From: DATHXC01 sp035459965
GTDB taxonomy: Bacteria > Pseudomonadota > Gammaproteobacteria > Burkholderiales > Methylophilaceae
NCBI GenBank assembly: GCA_035459965.1
Contig: DATHXC010000007.1
Location: 1 to 64,000, forward strand
Direction: 5' to 3'
DNA: 64,000 nucleotides
The notes under the pieces are model-generated. The model saw only the letters and a program-made list of their open reading frames with translations, had not been told where the DNA came from and did not search any database. Below are positions 24,408 through 33,712 of this stretch, in pieces (position 1 is the first letter of the stretch; the number at the start of each line of letters is the position of its first letter). The position numbers and the translations under genes are program-made.

Positions 24408-26330
24408 CTAGCTCCTGCTTTCCAGGTCTTCCCAACGCAGCATTACCTGTTCCAGTTGTGTGGCAATCGCTTTAAGCCTGGCTTGCGACATTTTCACTTC
24501 ATCCGGTTTATCCCGATATAGGTCGGGGTTAGACAGCTTGGCGTTAATGCTTGTTTGCTCGGCTTCCAGCTTTTCAATAGTAAGCGGGATTTCTGCCAGC
24601 TCTTTGGTTTCCTTGAAGCTCAATTTGCTGGCCTGTGGCTTGGTCACTCCAGATTTGGCTATTGTTTCCTTAGGTGTTGAATGCGTGTTTGTTGAAGACT
24701 TCGCTTCTGCCAGGGTTTCCGCTGTGCGTTGTTGGGTAAAGCGTTGCCAGTCGTCATAGCCACCACCAAATTCAGTCAGCTGGCCCTTACCTTCGAAAGC
24801 GATGACCTGCGTGACGGTGTTTTCCAGAAAAGCGCGGTCATGGCTGACCAGGAATAGCGTCCCCGGGAAATCCTGTAACAGGCTTTCCAGCAATTCCAGC
24901 GTATCGATATCCAGATCGTTGGTCGGCTCATCCAGCACCAATACATTGGCTGGGCGGGCAAACAGGCGCGCCAGTAGCAAACGGTTGCGCTCGCCGCCGG
25001 ATAGCGACTTCACGGGAGAGCGTGAGCGCTGCGGCGGGAACAGAAAATCTTCCAGGTAGCTGATGACGTGCTTGCGCTCATTGCCGATCTCGATAAAGTC
25101 GGAGCCGGGACTGATGGTATCGGCCAGTGTGGCCTCTTCATCCAGTTGCTCACGCATCTGGTCAAAGTAGGCCACATTCATATTGGTGCCGCGCTGGATG
25201 CTGCCACTGTCGGCTTCAAGCTCACCCAAAATCAGTTTCAGCAGGGTGGTCTTGCCGATACCGTTAGGACCTAGCAGGCCGATACGGTCGCCACGTAAAA
25301 TGCGCGTAGTAAAGCCATTGATCAGTGTTCTGTCGCCATAAGCTTTGACCACATTCTCAAGCTCGGCCACCAGCTTGCCTGAGCGCTCACCGGTATCCAG
25401 TGTGAGTTTGACATTGCCCTGGCGCTCGCGGCGTGCAGCGCGTTCGAGCCGTAATTTTTCCAGCTGGCGCACACGGCCTTCGTTGCGGGTACGCCGCGCC
25501 TTGATGCCCTGGCGTATCCAGGCTTCTTCTTGCGCCAGTACCTTGTCGAATTTGGCGGCATGCGTGGCTTCTACTGCCAGCAACTCTTCTTTTTTCACCA
25601 GGTAATTGGCATAGTTGCCGATAAAGTCAGTAAGCTTGCCGCGATCCAGCTCGACTATGCGTGTGGCCAGGCGGTCCAGGAAACGTCTATCGTGGGTGAT
25701 GAATAATACGCCACCACTAAAGTTGAGTAGCAGCTCTTCCAGCCACTCGATAGCTTCTAGGTCGAGGTGGTTCGTTGGCTCATCTAAGAGTAGCACCTCA
25801 GGGTCAGCCACCAGGGCGCGTCCCAGGGCAACGCGTTTGCGCCAGCCGCCGGATAGCTTGGCGACCATGACATCAGCATCCAGGCTTAAACGGCTTAATA
25901 CCGCTTCTACCTTGGCCTGCATATCCCAGCCATTATTGGCATCCAGCTCGTGCTGCAGATCCTGCATGCGCTCCATCAGCGCTTCTATATCGGCATCTGG
26001 CTCGCCCATTTTGTGGGTGACGTCGTGATACTCCACCAGCACCTTTTGCATGGCGCCAAGACCTTCAGCCACCGCTTCATAGACAGTATGTGTCTGGTCC
26101 AGCACGGGTTCCTGTGGCACATAAACAATACGTACTGCCGGTGCCCGCCAGATATTGCCGTCATCCAGCTTGGATTCTCCGGCAATGACCTTGAGCATGC
26201 TGGATTTCCCCGCACCGTTGCGGCCAATGAGGCCTACGCGCTCGCCTGGGTCCAGCTGGAAGCTTGCATGGTCGAGAAGAGGGTGGTGTCCGTAAGCGAG
26301 ACTGGCTTGATCTAGTGTGATATGTGGCAT
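24408..26330 (-). CDS. uup: ABC-F ATPase Uup
   Basis: This is a soluble duplicated ATPase of the ABC-F group. Uup acts on DNA branched intermediates and ribosomes and limits transposon precise excision in E. coli. The 640-residue length matches. Walker A motifs are GRNGAGKSS (near residue 37) and GPNGIGKTT (near 350). The signature motifs are KLSGGWRKR and SLSGGERNR, with DEPTNHLD and DEPTNDLD. A C-terminal coiled-coil domain (about 570-640, IEKLEAEQTSINAKL) is diagnostic for Uup versus other ABC-F members. It is the last of three minus-strand genes after rep and an MFS exporter. Confidence 0.93.
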   Translation of the reverse strand: MPHITLDQASLAYGHHPLLDHASFQLDPGERVGLIGRNGAGKSSMLKVIAGESKLDDGNIWRAPAVRIVYVPQEPVLDQTHTVYEAVAEGLGAMQKVLVEYHDVTHKMGEPDADIEALMERMQDLQHELDANNGWDMQAKVEAVLSRLSLDADVMVAKLSGGWRKRVALGRALVADPEVLLLDEPTNHLDLEAIEWLEELLLNFSGGVLFITHDRRFLDRLATRIVELDRGKLTDFIGNYANYLVKKEELLAVEATHAAKFDKVLAQEEAWIRQGIKARRTRNEGRVRQLEKLRLERAARRERQGNVKLTLDTGERSGKLVAELENVVKAYGDRTLINGFTTRILRGDRIGLLGPNGIGKTTLLKLILGELEADSGSIQRGTNMNVAYFDQMREQLDEEATLADTISPGSDFIEIGNERKHVISYLEDFLFPPQRSRSPVKSLSGGERNRLLLARLFARPANVLVLDEPTNDLDIDTLELLESLLQDFPGTLFLVSHDRAFLENTVTQVIAFEGKGQLTEFGGGYDDWQRFTQQRTAETLAEAKSSTNTHSTPKETIAKSGVTKPQASKLSFKETKELAEIPLTIEKLEAEQTSINAKLSNPDLYRDKPDEVKMSQARLKAIATQLEQVMLRWEDLESRS

Positions 26331-26423
26331 GGCGCTATTTTAACAGGTACCCGATTATTTAAAGGTGAGATTACGGCTGGTTCTGAATTTCGTGATTTAA
26401 AAAAGCAAGCTAAAAAGGCAAGC

Positions 26424-27569
26424 TCAAGCCGCTTGGCTCGTTCGCATGCTATACAAAGTAAGCAGGCAACCGGCAATGGCGACAACGGCCCCAGCAATCG
26501 GCACCATTTGCAGTCCAAAATTGAAGTGAATCACCGCACCACCAAGAAAAGCGCCTGCGGCATTGCCGAGATTAAAGGCGCTCTGGTTCATGGTGGAGGC
26601 CATCAGTGGCGCATTACCTGCGCGTTTCATGGCGTTATTCTGTAGGCCTGGCCCCACGGCAAAGCCCACCAGTATCCAGGTGAAGGCCGTCAGAATGGAG
26701 GGGATGGTGTATTGCATGGTCCACGCGAACAAGATGCTAAGTAAAGCCATGCCCAGTAGCGAGCCTGCAATGGTAGGTAGCAGCTTGATGTCGGCAAGCT
26801 TACCGCCAATATTCAAGCCAATGGTGGCGGCAATACCCATCAATACCAGCACGAAACTGACCCAATGCGGGCTGAGCCCCGATTGGTCTTCCAGGATGGG
26901 GGTTATGTAGGTAAACACTGTAAATACCCCCGCGAAACCAACAGCGGTAATGGCCATCGCTAACAAGGTTTGCGGGTGCAGCATGGCACGCATCTCGTCC
27001 CGAATATTGGGTTGGCTCATACCGCTCAGATCGGGAATGAAACGCCAGATCGCATACATTGCGATCATGCCGCAGGCAGATACCGTCCAGAAGGGCAGGC
27101 GCCAGCTCGTCATCTGACCAAGCAGGGTGCCAAGCGGCACGCCGAGCACATTGGCTAGCGTGAGTCCTGTGAACATCAACGCCAGTGCGCGGGAGCTTTG
27201 CCCCGGTGGCGCCAGGTAAAGTGCAACTACAGCGCCTATGCCGAAAAATGAACCATGGCTGAGAGCGCTGAATATACGGGCTGCAGCCAGCACTTCATAG
27301 TTGGGTGCCATCGCGCACAAGGCATTACCTACAGTGAACAAGCCCATCAATAGTAACAATGTCAGCTTACGCGGCCAGTTGATGGTGAAAGCCACCACTA
27401 ACGGCCCGCCGACGACAACGCCTAATGCATATACAGTCACTAGATTACCTGCGGCCGGGATCGAGATATCCAGGCTGTGTGCGATATCCGGTAACAATCC
27501 CATCGGCAGGAACTCGGTCATGCCGATACAAAATGCACCAGCGGCAAGCGCCAGCATCCAGAGACCCAT
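26424..27569 (-). CDS. MFS transporter, AraJ/DHA1 type
   Basis: This inner-membrane efflux-type permease has 381 residues and about 12 hydrophobic helices. It starts LAAGAFCIGMTEFLPMGLLPDIAHSL and carries LSHGSFFGIGAVVAL and GLTLANVLGVPLGTLLGQ, matching the AraJ-like drug:H+ antiporter group. The substrate is unknown. CAGGAAAG precedes the ATG. It lies 26 bases downstream of rep, and uup starts 93 bases after its stop, so the three genes may share a transcript. Confidence 0.9.
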   Translation of the reverse strand: MGLWMLALAAGAFCIGMTEFLPMGLLPDIAHSLDISIPAAGNLVTVYALGVVVGGPLVVAFTINWPRKLTLLLLMGLFTVGNALCAMAPNYEVLAAARIFSALSHGSFFGIGAVVALYLAPPGQSSRALALMFTGLTLANVLGVPLGTLLGQMTSWRLPFWTVSACGMIAMYAIWRFIPDLSGMSQPNIRDEMRAMLHPQTLLAMAITAVGFAGVFTVFTYITPILEDQSGLSPHWVSFVLVLMGIAATIGLNIGGKLADIKLLPTIAGSLLGMALLSILFAWTMQYTIPSILTAFTWILVGFAVGPGLQNNAMKRAGNAPLMASTMNQSAFNLGNAAGAFLGGAVIHFNFGLQMVPIAGAVVAIAGCLLTLYSMRTSQAA

Positions 27570-27595
27570 AATTTACTTTCCTGAAATCAAGTTGT

Positions 27596-29602
27596 TTAAG
27601 TGGTTTTATTTAACATGGCCCGGATCTGTGCCATGCGTTCCTTGCCGTGTTCCTTGCTAGCGGCTGGGTCGGCATTCGGGCTGCCGAAATGGCGTACATC
27701 ATCTTGCGGCAATTCCGCGATAAAACGGCTGGGTTCACATACCTCTGTTTCACCCGCACGTTTGCGCTTTTTACACCAGGAGATGTTTAGTGATTTTTGC
27801 GCGCGTGTGATGCCTACATACATCAGGCGCCGCTCTTCTTCGATCTTGCCGTTGTCCACGCTCTCACGGTGCGGCAATATGCCTTCTTCCACACCGATCA
27901 AAAATACATGACCAAACTCAAGCCCCTTGGCTGCATGCAGTGTTGAAAGTTTAACGGCATCAGGCTCACCGTCTTCACGACCCTCCAGCATGCTCATGAG
28001 TGCAACCATTTGCGTGAGGTTCAACAGGTTACGTTCTTCGCCGTCTGCATCGGCCTCGCCTTTTTTTGTCAGCCAGCCGACAAAATCCAGCACGTTCTTC
28101 CACTTGGTTTCAGCAGCACGAGGGTCTTCGGTATCGTACAAGAAGGCTTCATACTGAATAGCACTCAGCATGTCGTTCAGTACATCGCCCGCTGGGTCGC
28201 GCACTGCACGCTCCTGCAGCTTGTTGATGTACTGACAGAAATTCAGCAGGTCTTCCAGTTGGCGATTGCCTAATTCGCCCTGAAACCCACCTTCAAAGGC
28301 CGCAGCAAACAGCGACATCTTGTGCTGGCTTGCATATTCACCAAGGCGTTCCAGCGTGGTGTTGCCTATGCCTTTTTTCGGTGTTGTAGCCGCACGGATA
28401 AATGCCGGATCATCGTCTTCGTTAGCGACCAAACGCAAGTAGCTGACCAGATCCTTGATTTCGGCTTTATCGAAGAACGATTGTCCGCCAGAGACGGTAT
28501 AGGGGATTTTCTGGTTACGTAGTTGCTGCTCAAAGATGCGTGCCTGATGGTTGCCGCGGTAGAGGATGGCGTAATCGGAGAAATGTGTGCGGTGCTCAAA
28601 CTTATGCGCCATCAGTTTCATTACCACCGATTCAGCTTCGTGCTCTTCGTCCCTCGCCGCACTGACTTGCAGCATTTCGCCGGTGCCCAGTTCGCTCCAT
28701 AGCTTCTTTTCAAAGAGTTTGGGATTGTTGGCAATTACCTGGTTGGCAGAGCGCAAGATACGCACGGTTGAGCGATAGTTCTGCTCGAGCTTGATGACTT
28801 TAAGGCGAGTGAAATCCTCAGTCAGTTGCCGCAGGTTCTCGACATCAGCGCCGCGCCAGCCATATATCGCCTGGTCATCATCCCCCACGGCGGTAAAGCG
28901 GCCTTCGATACCGGTCAGCATTTTGACCAGCTTGTATTGGCAAGTATTGGTGTCCTGGTATTCATCGATCAGCAGGTACTTGAGCTTGCGCTGCCATTTC
29001 TCCAGCGCTTGTGGATGTTGCTCAAACAGCTCCACCGGCAGCTTGATCAAGTCATCAAAATCCACTGCCTGATAAGCTTTCAGCGTCTGCTGGTAAAGCT
29101 GGTAAACCTTGGCAGCAGCATGCGTTAGCTCTTCATCTGCGGTCGCTTTGGCCTGATCCGGATTTACAAAGGCATTCTTCCAGCCAGAAATCTGCCATTG
29201 GGTTTTGCGCAACAACTGTTTGTCAGTAGTTGCCAGTATGTCGGAGAGTATCTTGAAGCTGTCGGATGAGTCCAGGATGGAAAACTGTGGCTTGTAGCCC
29301 AGCAATTCAGCCTCCTGGCGCAGCATCTGCAGACCCAGTGAGTGAAACGTGGCTATGGTCAGGCCCTTGCTGGGTTTGCCTTGCAATAACTGGCCCACAC
29401 GTTCCTGCATCTCGCGTGCAGCCTTGTTGGTAAAGGTAATGGCCGCAATTTCCTTGGGGGCATAGCCACACTGCTCAATCAGATAGACGATTTTCTGGGT
29501 AATGACGCGTGTCTTGCCACTACCAGCTCCAGCCAGCACGAGTAGGGGGCCATCCAGATACTTCACAGCTTCACGTTGCGGGGAATTGAGTGTGTTTAAC
29601 AT
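27596..29602 (-). CDS. rep: ATP-dependent DNA helicase Rep
   Basis: This is an SF1A 3'-5' helicase that helps replication forks past protein blocks. The 668-residue protein begins LNSPQREAVKYLDGPLLVLAGAGSGKTRV (Q motif and Walker A). It contains AITFTNKAAREM, IDEYQDTN (Walker B), VGDDDQAIYGWRGA, KLEQNYRS, YAILYRGNHQAR, LSTLHAAKGLEF and VGITRAQKSL. The length and opening match Rep rather than the longer UvrD. The final 30 residues are a short basic tail. Confidence 0.93.
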   Translation of the reverse strand: MLNTLNSPQREAVKYLDGPLLVLAGAGSGKTRVITQKIVYLIEQCGYAPKEIAAITFTNKAAREMQERVGQLLQGKPSKGLTIATFHSLGLQMLRQEAELLGYKPQFSILDSSDSFKILSDILATTDKQLLRKTQWQISGWKNAFVNPDQAKATADEELTHAAAKVYQLYQQTLKAYQAVDFDDLIKLPVELFEQHPQALEKWQRKLKYLLIDEYQDTNTCQYKLVKMLTGIEGRFTAVGDDDQAIYGWRGADVENLRQLTEDFTRLKVIKLEQNYRSTVRILRSANQVIANNPKLFEKKLWSELGTGEMLQVSAARDEEHEAESVVMKLMAHKFEHRTHFSDYAILYRGNHQARIFEQQLRNQKIPYTVSGGQSFFDKAEIKDLVSYLRLVANEDDDPAFIRAATTPKKGIGNTTLERLGEYASQHKMSLFAAAFEGGFQGELGNRQLEDLLNFCQYINKLQERAVRDPAGDVLNDMLSAIQYEAFLYDTEDPRAAETKWKNVLDFVGWLTKKGEADADGEERNLLNLTQMVALMSMLEGREDGEPDAVKLSTLHAAKGLEFGHVFLIGVEEGILPHRESVDNGKIEEERRLMYVGITRAQKSLNISWCKKRKRAGETEVCEPSRFIAELPQDDVRHFGSPNADPAASKEHGKERMAQIRAMLNKTT

Positions 29603-29726
29603 GAATCTTTGTAATGCCAGTGCGGCGAATTATTTCAGAACAGCCGCTACGACTTGCAACAGCATCAGGCTACAAGTTTAACGGTTAGACTTATTTGATG
29701 CTACCTGCAATTATGATGACCCCATG

Positions 29727-29758
29727 AAAAATCCCCAGTCTTGCGAGTGGGGATTTTT
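29727..29758 (+). terminator. rho-independent terminator inside a divergent promoter region
   Basis: AAAAATCCCC and GGGGATTTTT form a 10-bp stem around a 12-base loop, giving A- and T-runs on both sides. It lies between the divergent starts of rep and the CHASE3-GGDEF gene, where no annotated transcript ends. It may terminate an unlisted short RNA or attenuate the downstream cyclase gene. Confidence 0.75.
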
Positions 29759-29838
29759 GATATTGCTAAGTATAAATAATACCTAGCAAATACCGTTATT
29801 GAGGTGTAGCTTTATCTAATTGCCATGGCATTCTCATT

Positions 29839-30993
29839 ATGCTCAATTATAAAAAACAAATTATTTTTCCACTGGTGATAGCCTCCTTGCTGTTGATGGG
29901 AGCTTTGAGTGTCATTTTCTTTGCCGCATATAACCTCATTGCAGCTAATGTTCACGAAGATAAAATTGAACGAGTCCGCTATCAAATACTGAGCCTGCAA
30001 GGTGCGCTGGTTAAAGCCGAAACTGGTCAGCGTGGATATCTTCTCACAAACAACGCTAGTTTTATCGAGACTTACAACGCAGGTAAAGCTGGTATTTCAG
30101 CTACATTTGTTCAGCTTTCGGGCATGCTGAATGAGTTTCCTAAACTCAGGCCATCATTTCTTCGTGTGGCGCAATTAAGTGATATCAAGCTGCAGACCAT
30201 GGAGGCCTCCATCCAGATTCAATCAAACTCCGGCTCCTATTCCCCTCATTTGAATTCAGTCAAGATCGGTGTCAATGTCATGAAACAGATTGATGGCTTG
30301 CTTCAGGAGATTGATGGCAAGTTATATGAAGAGAAAACAGCGATTCACCTGCAAACGCAACGCACATTAAAACAGGTGGTTTGGGGAACTGTAGTGCTGG
30401 TTGTGATGATTATCCTGCTTATGGTTTTTGGCTATCGAAAAATCATTCATTTATTTGAAATTGCATCAGATTCGAAGAATGCCGCAGATGAATTCAGTCA
30501 CGATGCCTTTCACGACATGCTTACCCAGCTACCGAACAGGCGATATTTCGAAACTCACTTGAAGCGTATGGTCAATTTAAATAAAAGAAATCGTCAGTCT
30601 TTTGCACTGTTTTATCTGGATCTGGATGGGTTTAAGCAGATCAACGACCAGTATGGGCACGATGCTGGTGATGAAGCCCTGATCTTTGCCGCAGGCCGTT
30701 TCAAGGCTGCATTGAGAGAGTCAGATTTTCTGGCACGTTTAGGTGGCGATGAGTTTGCCGTGATTATCGAGCAGTATTTCAGTATTAAAGAGTTAAATGG
30801 GTTGTCAGGGCGTATCCTGCGTTATTTAAACCAATCATTTATCGCTGCCGGGCATACCTGTCAATTGGGGGTAAGCATCGGTATCAGTTGTTACCCGGCC
30901 AATGGTAAGGACATGGAGTCACTCATTAATGCGGCAGACAGCGCTATGTACAAAGCGAAAAAGGCAGGTAAGGGCAGGGCAGTATTTGCTTAA
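29839..30993 (+). CDS. CHASE3-GGDEF diguanylate cyclase
   Basis: This inner-membrane enzyme makes c-di-GMP from two GTP. Of its 384 residues, a first membrane helix lies at about 8-30 and a CHASE3-type helical periplasmic sensor at about 38-170 (KAETGQRGYLLTNNASFIETY is the diagnostic block). A second helix follows at about 178-198, then GGDEF at about 215-384. RLGGDEF is intact and RESD five residues before it is an inhibitory I-site, so it should be active and product-inhibited. Its stop overlaps that of the convergent RbgA gene by four bases. Confidence 0.92.
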   Translation: MLNYKKQIIFPLVIASLLLMGALSVIFFAAYNLIAANVHEDKIERVRYQILSLQGALVKAETGQRGYLLTNNASFIETYNAGKAGISATFVQLSGMLNEFPKLRPSFLRVAQLSDIKLQTMEASIQIQSNSGSYSPHLNSVKIGVNVMKQIDGLLQEIDGKLYEEKTAIHLQTQRTLKQVVWGTVVLVVMIILLMVFGYRKIIHLFEIASDSKNAADEFSHDAFHDMLTQLPNRRYFETHLKRMVNLNKRNRQSFALFYLDLDGFKQINDQYGHDAGDEALIFAAGRFKAALRESDFLARLGGDEFAVIIEQYFSIKELNGLSGRILRYLNQSFIAAGHTCQLGVSIGISCYPANGKDMESLINAADSAMYKAKKAGKGRAVFA

Positions 30994-31898
30994 GATGTAC
31001 TCTCATCGTTAACGACTGGCGTTGGCTCATCTACAACAGCCGCAGCTGACATCATTTGCTGACGACTTTCCGGCGTTTCCAGGCTGACGCGACCCAAGGC
31101 GCCTGAGCGGTAATCCACCAGAAATGCCATCGCAGTTTTTTCCATGTCAGGCTCGCCACCCTTAAGGCGGTAAGCTCTGCGTTTGGCAATGGCTTCCAGC
31201 AGGTCCACACCATCCATGCCGGTTACATCAATCTTGTAGCGTGCATTTAGCAAGGCTGGGTAACGCTCCAGCACCACACCGGCAAGAAACAGGGCGACAT
31301 CTTCATCAATCACTGCATTACGGCCTATGGCGTGGCTGGCAGCCAGCATGTAGCCATCTGACTCATATTTTATCTTCGGCCACATCATGCCTGGTGTGTC
31401 GGTGATGTTCATGAGTGGGCTTAGCTCAAAGCGTTGCTGGGTCTTGGTCACCGCAGGTTCGTCACCGACTTTGGCAATACGGCGGTTCAGCAATGCATTC
31501 ATCAGCGTGGATTTACCAACATTAGGGATGCCCATAATCATCATGCGCAACGGCTTGATGGGCGAGTCGCGATGTGGAGCCAGTGCCTTACACAGGTTGG
31601 GGATTTTGGAGGCATCGCCCGGCTTTTTACAGGATAGAGCAACCGCTTTCACCCCGGGCTGCTTATTGAAGTGGTTAAGCCAGGCCTGTGTGGCAGCGGG
31701 ATCAGCTAGATCGGCTTTATTGAGTATCTTGAGGTTAGGACGTTGACGGAATAAACGCAGCTCTTCAATCATCGGGTTATGACTGGCTTCAGGCACGCGC
31801 GCATCCAGCACCTCAATGACGATGTCGATGAACTCCATGGTTTCCGCCGCTTTTTTGCGTGCGGAGGTCATGTGTCCCGGATACCACTGAATTGCCAT
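30990..31898 (-). CDS. ylqF: ribosome biogenesis GTPase YlqF/RbgA
   Basis: This circularly permuted GTPase acts in late 50S assembly. Its G motifs occur in permuted order: ILNKADL (G4) near residue 54, GIPNVGKST (G1) near 123 and DTPGMMWP (G3) near 170. The N-terminus IQWYPGHMTSARKK is the family hallmark. ATG 31898 is chosen because GTGGGG lies just before it and homologues start M-A-I-Q-W-Y-P. The leader contains a long inverted repeat (31905-32001) whose proximal arm covers the ribosome site, so translation may be controlled by RNA structure. Confidence 0.92.
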   Translation of the reverse strand: MAIQWYPGHMTSARKKAAETMEFIDIVIEVLDARVPEASHNPMIEELRLFRQRPNLKILNKADLADPAATQAWLNHFNKQPGVKAVALSCKKPGDASKIPNLCKALAPHRDSPIKPLRMMIMGIPNVGKSTLMNALLNRRIAKVGDEPAVTKTQQRFELSPLMNITDTPGMMWPKIKYESDGYMLAASHAIGRNAVIDEDVALFLAGVVLERYPALLNARYKIDVTGMDGVDLLEAIAKRRAYRLKGGEPDMEKTAMAFLVDYRSGALGRVSLETPESRQQMMSAAAVVDEPTPVVNDESTS

Positions 31899-31904
31899 AA
31901 TGCC

Positions 31905-32001
31905 CCACTTGAAAATCAAAACTTACTTTGTCGGCTTTGCCTCGCCGTGCTTTATGCACTGTCTTCGGCTCGCCTTCTCGTCAGTTTTGATTTTGAAGTG
32001 G
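31905..32001. repeat. long inverted repeat in the rbgA leader
   Basis: The arms 31905-31923 and 31983-32001 are complementary over 19 bases with one mismatch (CCACTTgAAAATCAAAACT type), separated by 59 bases that can form smaller hairpins. The right end lies 6 bases from the rbgA start codon and includes the ribosome site. It could be an RNA regulatory leader or a MITE-like palindromic element. Confidence 0.6.
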
Positions 32002-32116
32002 AGCGGTAATTGGTACAGCAAGGCAACTACGTGCATTCTAGCATTTTGAGATATTGCGAGCCCGCCATATTTGAATCATCAAGCAGATAGTGCCTTACAT
32101 CAGTTAAAATATAACC

Positions 32117-32941
32117 ATGTCACTTATCCCCGAAATCAAGCCCAACCAGTCTATCGAGCTACTCAAGGCGCTGCACATTCTCACGCGTGATGGCAAGATC
32201 AACCAGGATAGCCGCCGCAAGCTCAAGCAGGTCTATCACCTGTATCACTTTATCGAACCTTTGCTCGAGGAGGTGTTGGCTGAGAACGAGAATCCAACTT
32301 TAGTTGATCATGGTGCGGGCAAGTCGTATCTTGGCTTTATCCTTTACGACCTGTTCATGAAGGCACGCCAGGCTGGTACGGTGATGGGTATTGAGACGCG
32401 TGCCGAACTGGTTGATAAGTCGCGTGAGTTAGCGCAGACCTTAGGGTTTAGCCGCATGGCCTTTGAGCATCTTAGTGTGGAGGAGGCGATTACCTCTACA
32501 GCGCTACCAGAGCAAGTCGATATTGTGACCGCATTGCATGCATGCAATACCGCTACTGACGATGCCATCCGCTTCGGGCTGGTAAAACGTGCAAAGTTCA
32601 TGGTGCTTGTGCCCTGTTGCCAAGCCGAGGTGGCCGAGGTCTTACGCAAGCATAAGAGCGAATCTTTCAGTAAAACACCGTTATCTGAAATCTGGCGGCA
32701 TCCTATCCATACGCGTGAATTCGGTAGCCAGATCACTAATGTATTGCGCTGTTTGCAGCTGGAAGCACATGGCTATCAGGTGACTGTCACGGAGCTGGTA
32801 GGCTGGGAGCATTCCATGAAGAATGAGCTCATTATTGCGCGCTATAAAAATAGCCCTAGAAAAAATGCACAAGTAAGATTGGAGCAGATTCTGCAGGAGT
32901 TAAATCTGGAAGAGCTAAAGCCCAGGTTTGCTTTGACTTGA
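32117..32941 (+). CDS. SAM-dependent methyltransferase (methyltransferase_32 type)
   Basis: This 274-residue soluble protein has a helical N-terminal region and a Rossmann methyltransferase core. The core starts at LVDHGAGKSYLGFIL (SAM motif I), then MGIETRAELVDKSRELA and VDIVTALHACNTATDDAI, where the DALHAC-like block is typical of PF13679, followed by LVPCCQAEV. The CC pair is family-conserved. The substrate is unknown, though homologues are suspected RNA methyltransferases. It is monocistronic. Confidence 0.82.
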   Translation: MSLIPEIKPNQSIELLKALHILTRDGKINQDSRRKLKQVYHLYHFIEPLLEEVLAENENPTLVDHGAGKSYLGFILYDLFMKARQAGTVMGIETRAELVDKSRELAQTLGFSRMAFEHLSVEEAITSTALPEQVDIVTALHACNTATDDAIRFGLVKRAKFMVLVPCCQAEVAEVLRKHKSESFSKTPLSEIWRHPIHTREFGSQITNVLRCLQLEAHGYQVTVTELVGWEHSMKNELIIARYKNSPRKNAQVRLEQILQELNLEELKPRFALT

Positions 32942-33029
32942 GGGGTTTGTTGTAGCCAAACTGTAAAGAAATCGACACAAAAACCGTAACAATTAAAGTG
33001 GATAGTGAGCTTTTTTGTGAAGGGAGTCG

Positions 33030-33182
33030 ATGATGGAAATTTTATTAAAACTTCGTGCATATACCCTGGATTTATTTGGCGTATCAGCTAAGTCATCCGA
33101 AGGGGCCGATGTGGAGTCGTTTGGTGTAGGTGCCATGATGCCTTACGACCTTGTGCATATGTCCCCAGCAAACACCCTGTAA
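33030..33182 (+). CDS. hypothetical 50-residue protein
   Basis: A short frame begins ATG-ATG-GAA after AAGGGAG with good spacing and encodes a soluble peptide (MMEILLKLRAYTLDLFGVSA, then polar and methionine-rich). It lies 88 bases after the methyltransferase gene. The ribosome site is the main support. There is no recognised homologue, so it is a candidate only. Confidence 0.4.
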   Translation: MMEILLKLRAYTLDLFGVSAKSSEGADVESFGVGAMMPYDLVHMSPANTL

Positions 33183-33712
33183 AGAATCACCCCCGCTCTT
33201 TACCCTGCTTCAAGATAGATTGAGCGAACGGGATGGCATGGCATGTTGGAACAGCGCTAAAAGCTTTACAAAAAAGTATCTTAGCCCTAGCTGTCATCTA
33301 ATTGTTCCTTATTCAGCACTAAGCTAACTACAATTCAACTAAAACAATTCAGTGCGCTGGATAATGTGCACTATTCCTGTGCATTACCTCTCAGCTTCAT
33401 GTCCTTTCATCCCGTGTTGCAGCATTTACTCTTTGTTACATTTTTCATTCAAAACAATAATCTGGAGTAAAAAGTCGCCTGTATTCAGTCGTTTGATATA
33501 CAGCAGTTGTATCTATTCTGTTACCTGAGCACCATCAAGGCCACATTTGCCAACCTTGCTAGCTGGCGTGTTGTAATCATTGGCATGCAAGTTGCTAAAT
33601 TAATTACAAAACCCATGTATAAAAAATGCTTTTAAAACAAGTATAAATACTATTTTTGGAGAAATGCAGTGAGGTGTACCTACTTGATGATGTAGTTTGA
33701 TCGGAGGCTATT
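33183..33712. other. 530-base intergenic region
   Basis: I see no reading frame with a ribosome site on either strand, no tRNA and no strong terminator. Its right part holds a sigma-54-type promoter (33580-33596) serving the protease gene. The AT-rich stretch from 33596 to 33660 precedes the gene. Confidence 0.5.
33580..33596 (+). promoter_or_regulatory. candidate sigma-54 (-24/-12) promoter
   Basis: TTGGCATGCAAGTTGCT matches the consensus YTGGCACG-N4-TTGCW with one mismatch (T for C). The GG and GC doublets are 12 bases apart, as required. Transcription would start near 33607, about 105 bases before the protease start, and would need an enhancer-binding activator. Confidence 0.6.

Noticed and set aside
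25615..26028. 137-codon plus-strand frame opposite uup
   Set aside because: Serine/arginine-rich composition typical of the antisense of an ABC ATPase; no ribosome site and no domain.
29724..29786. Possible 20-residue leader peptide (ATG-AAA-AAT-CCC) over the terminator at 29727
   Set aside because: No ribosome site precedes the ATG, and the codons merely read through the hairpin.
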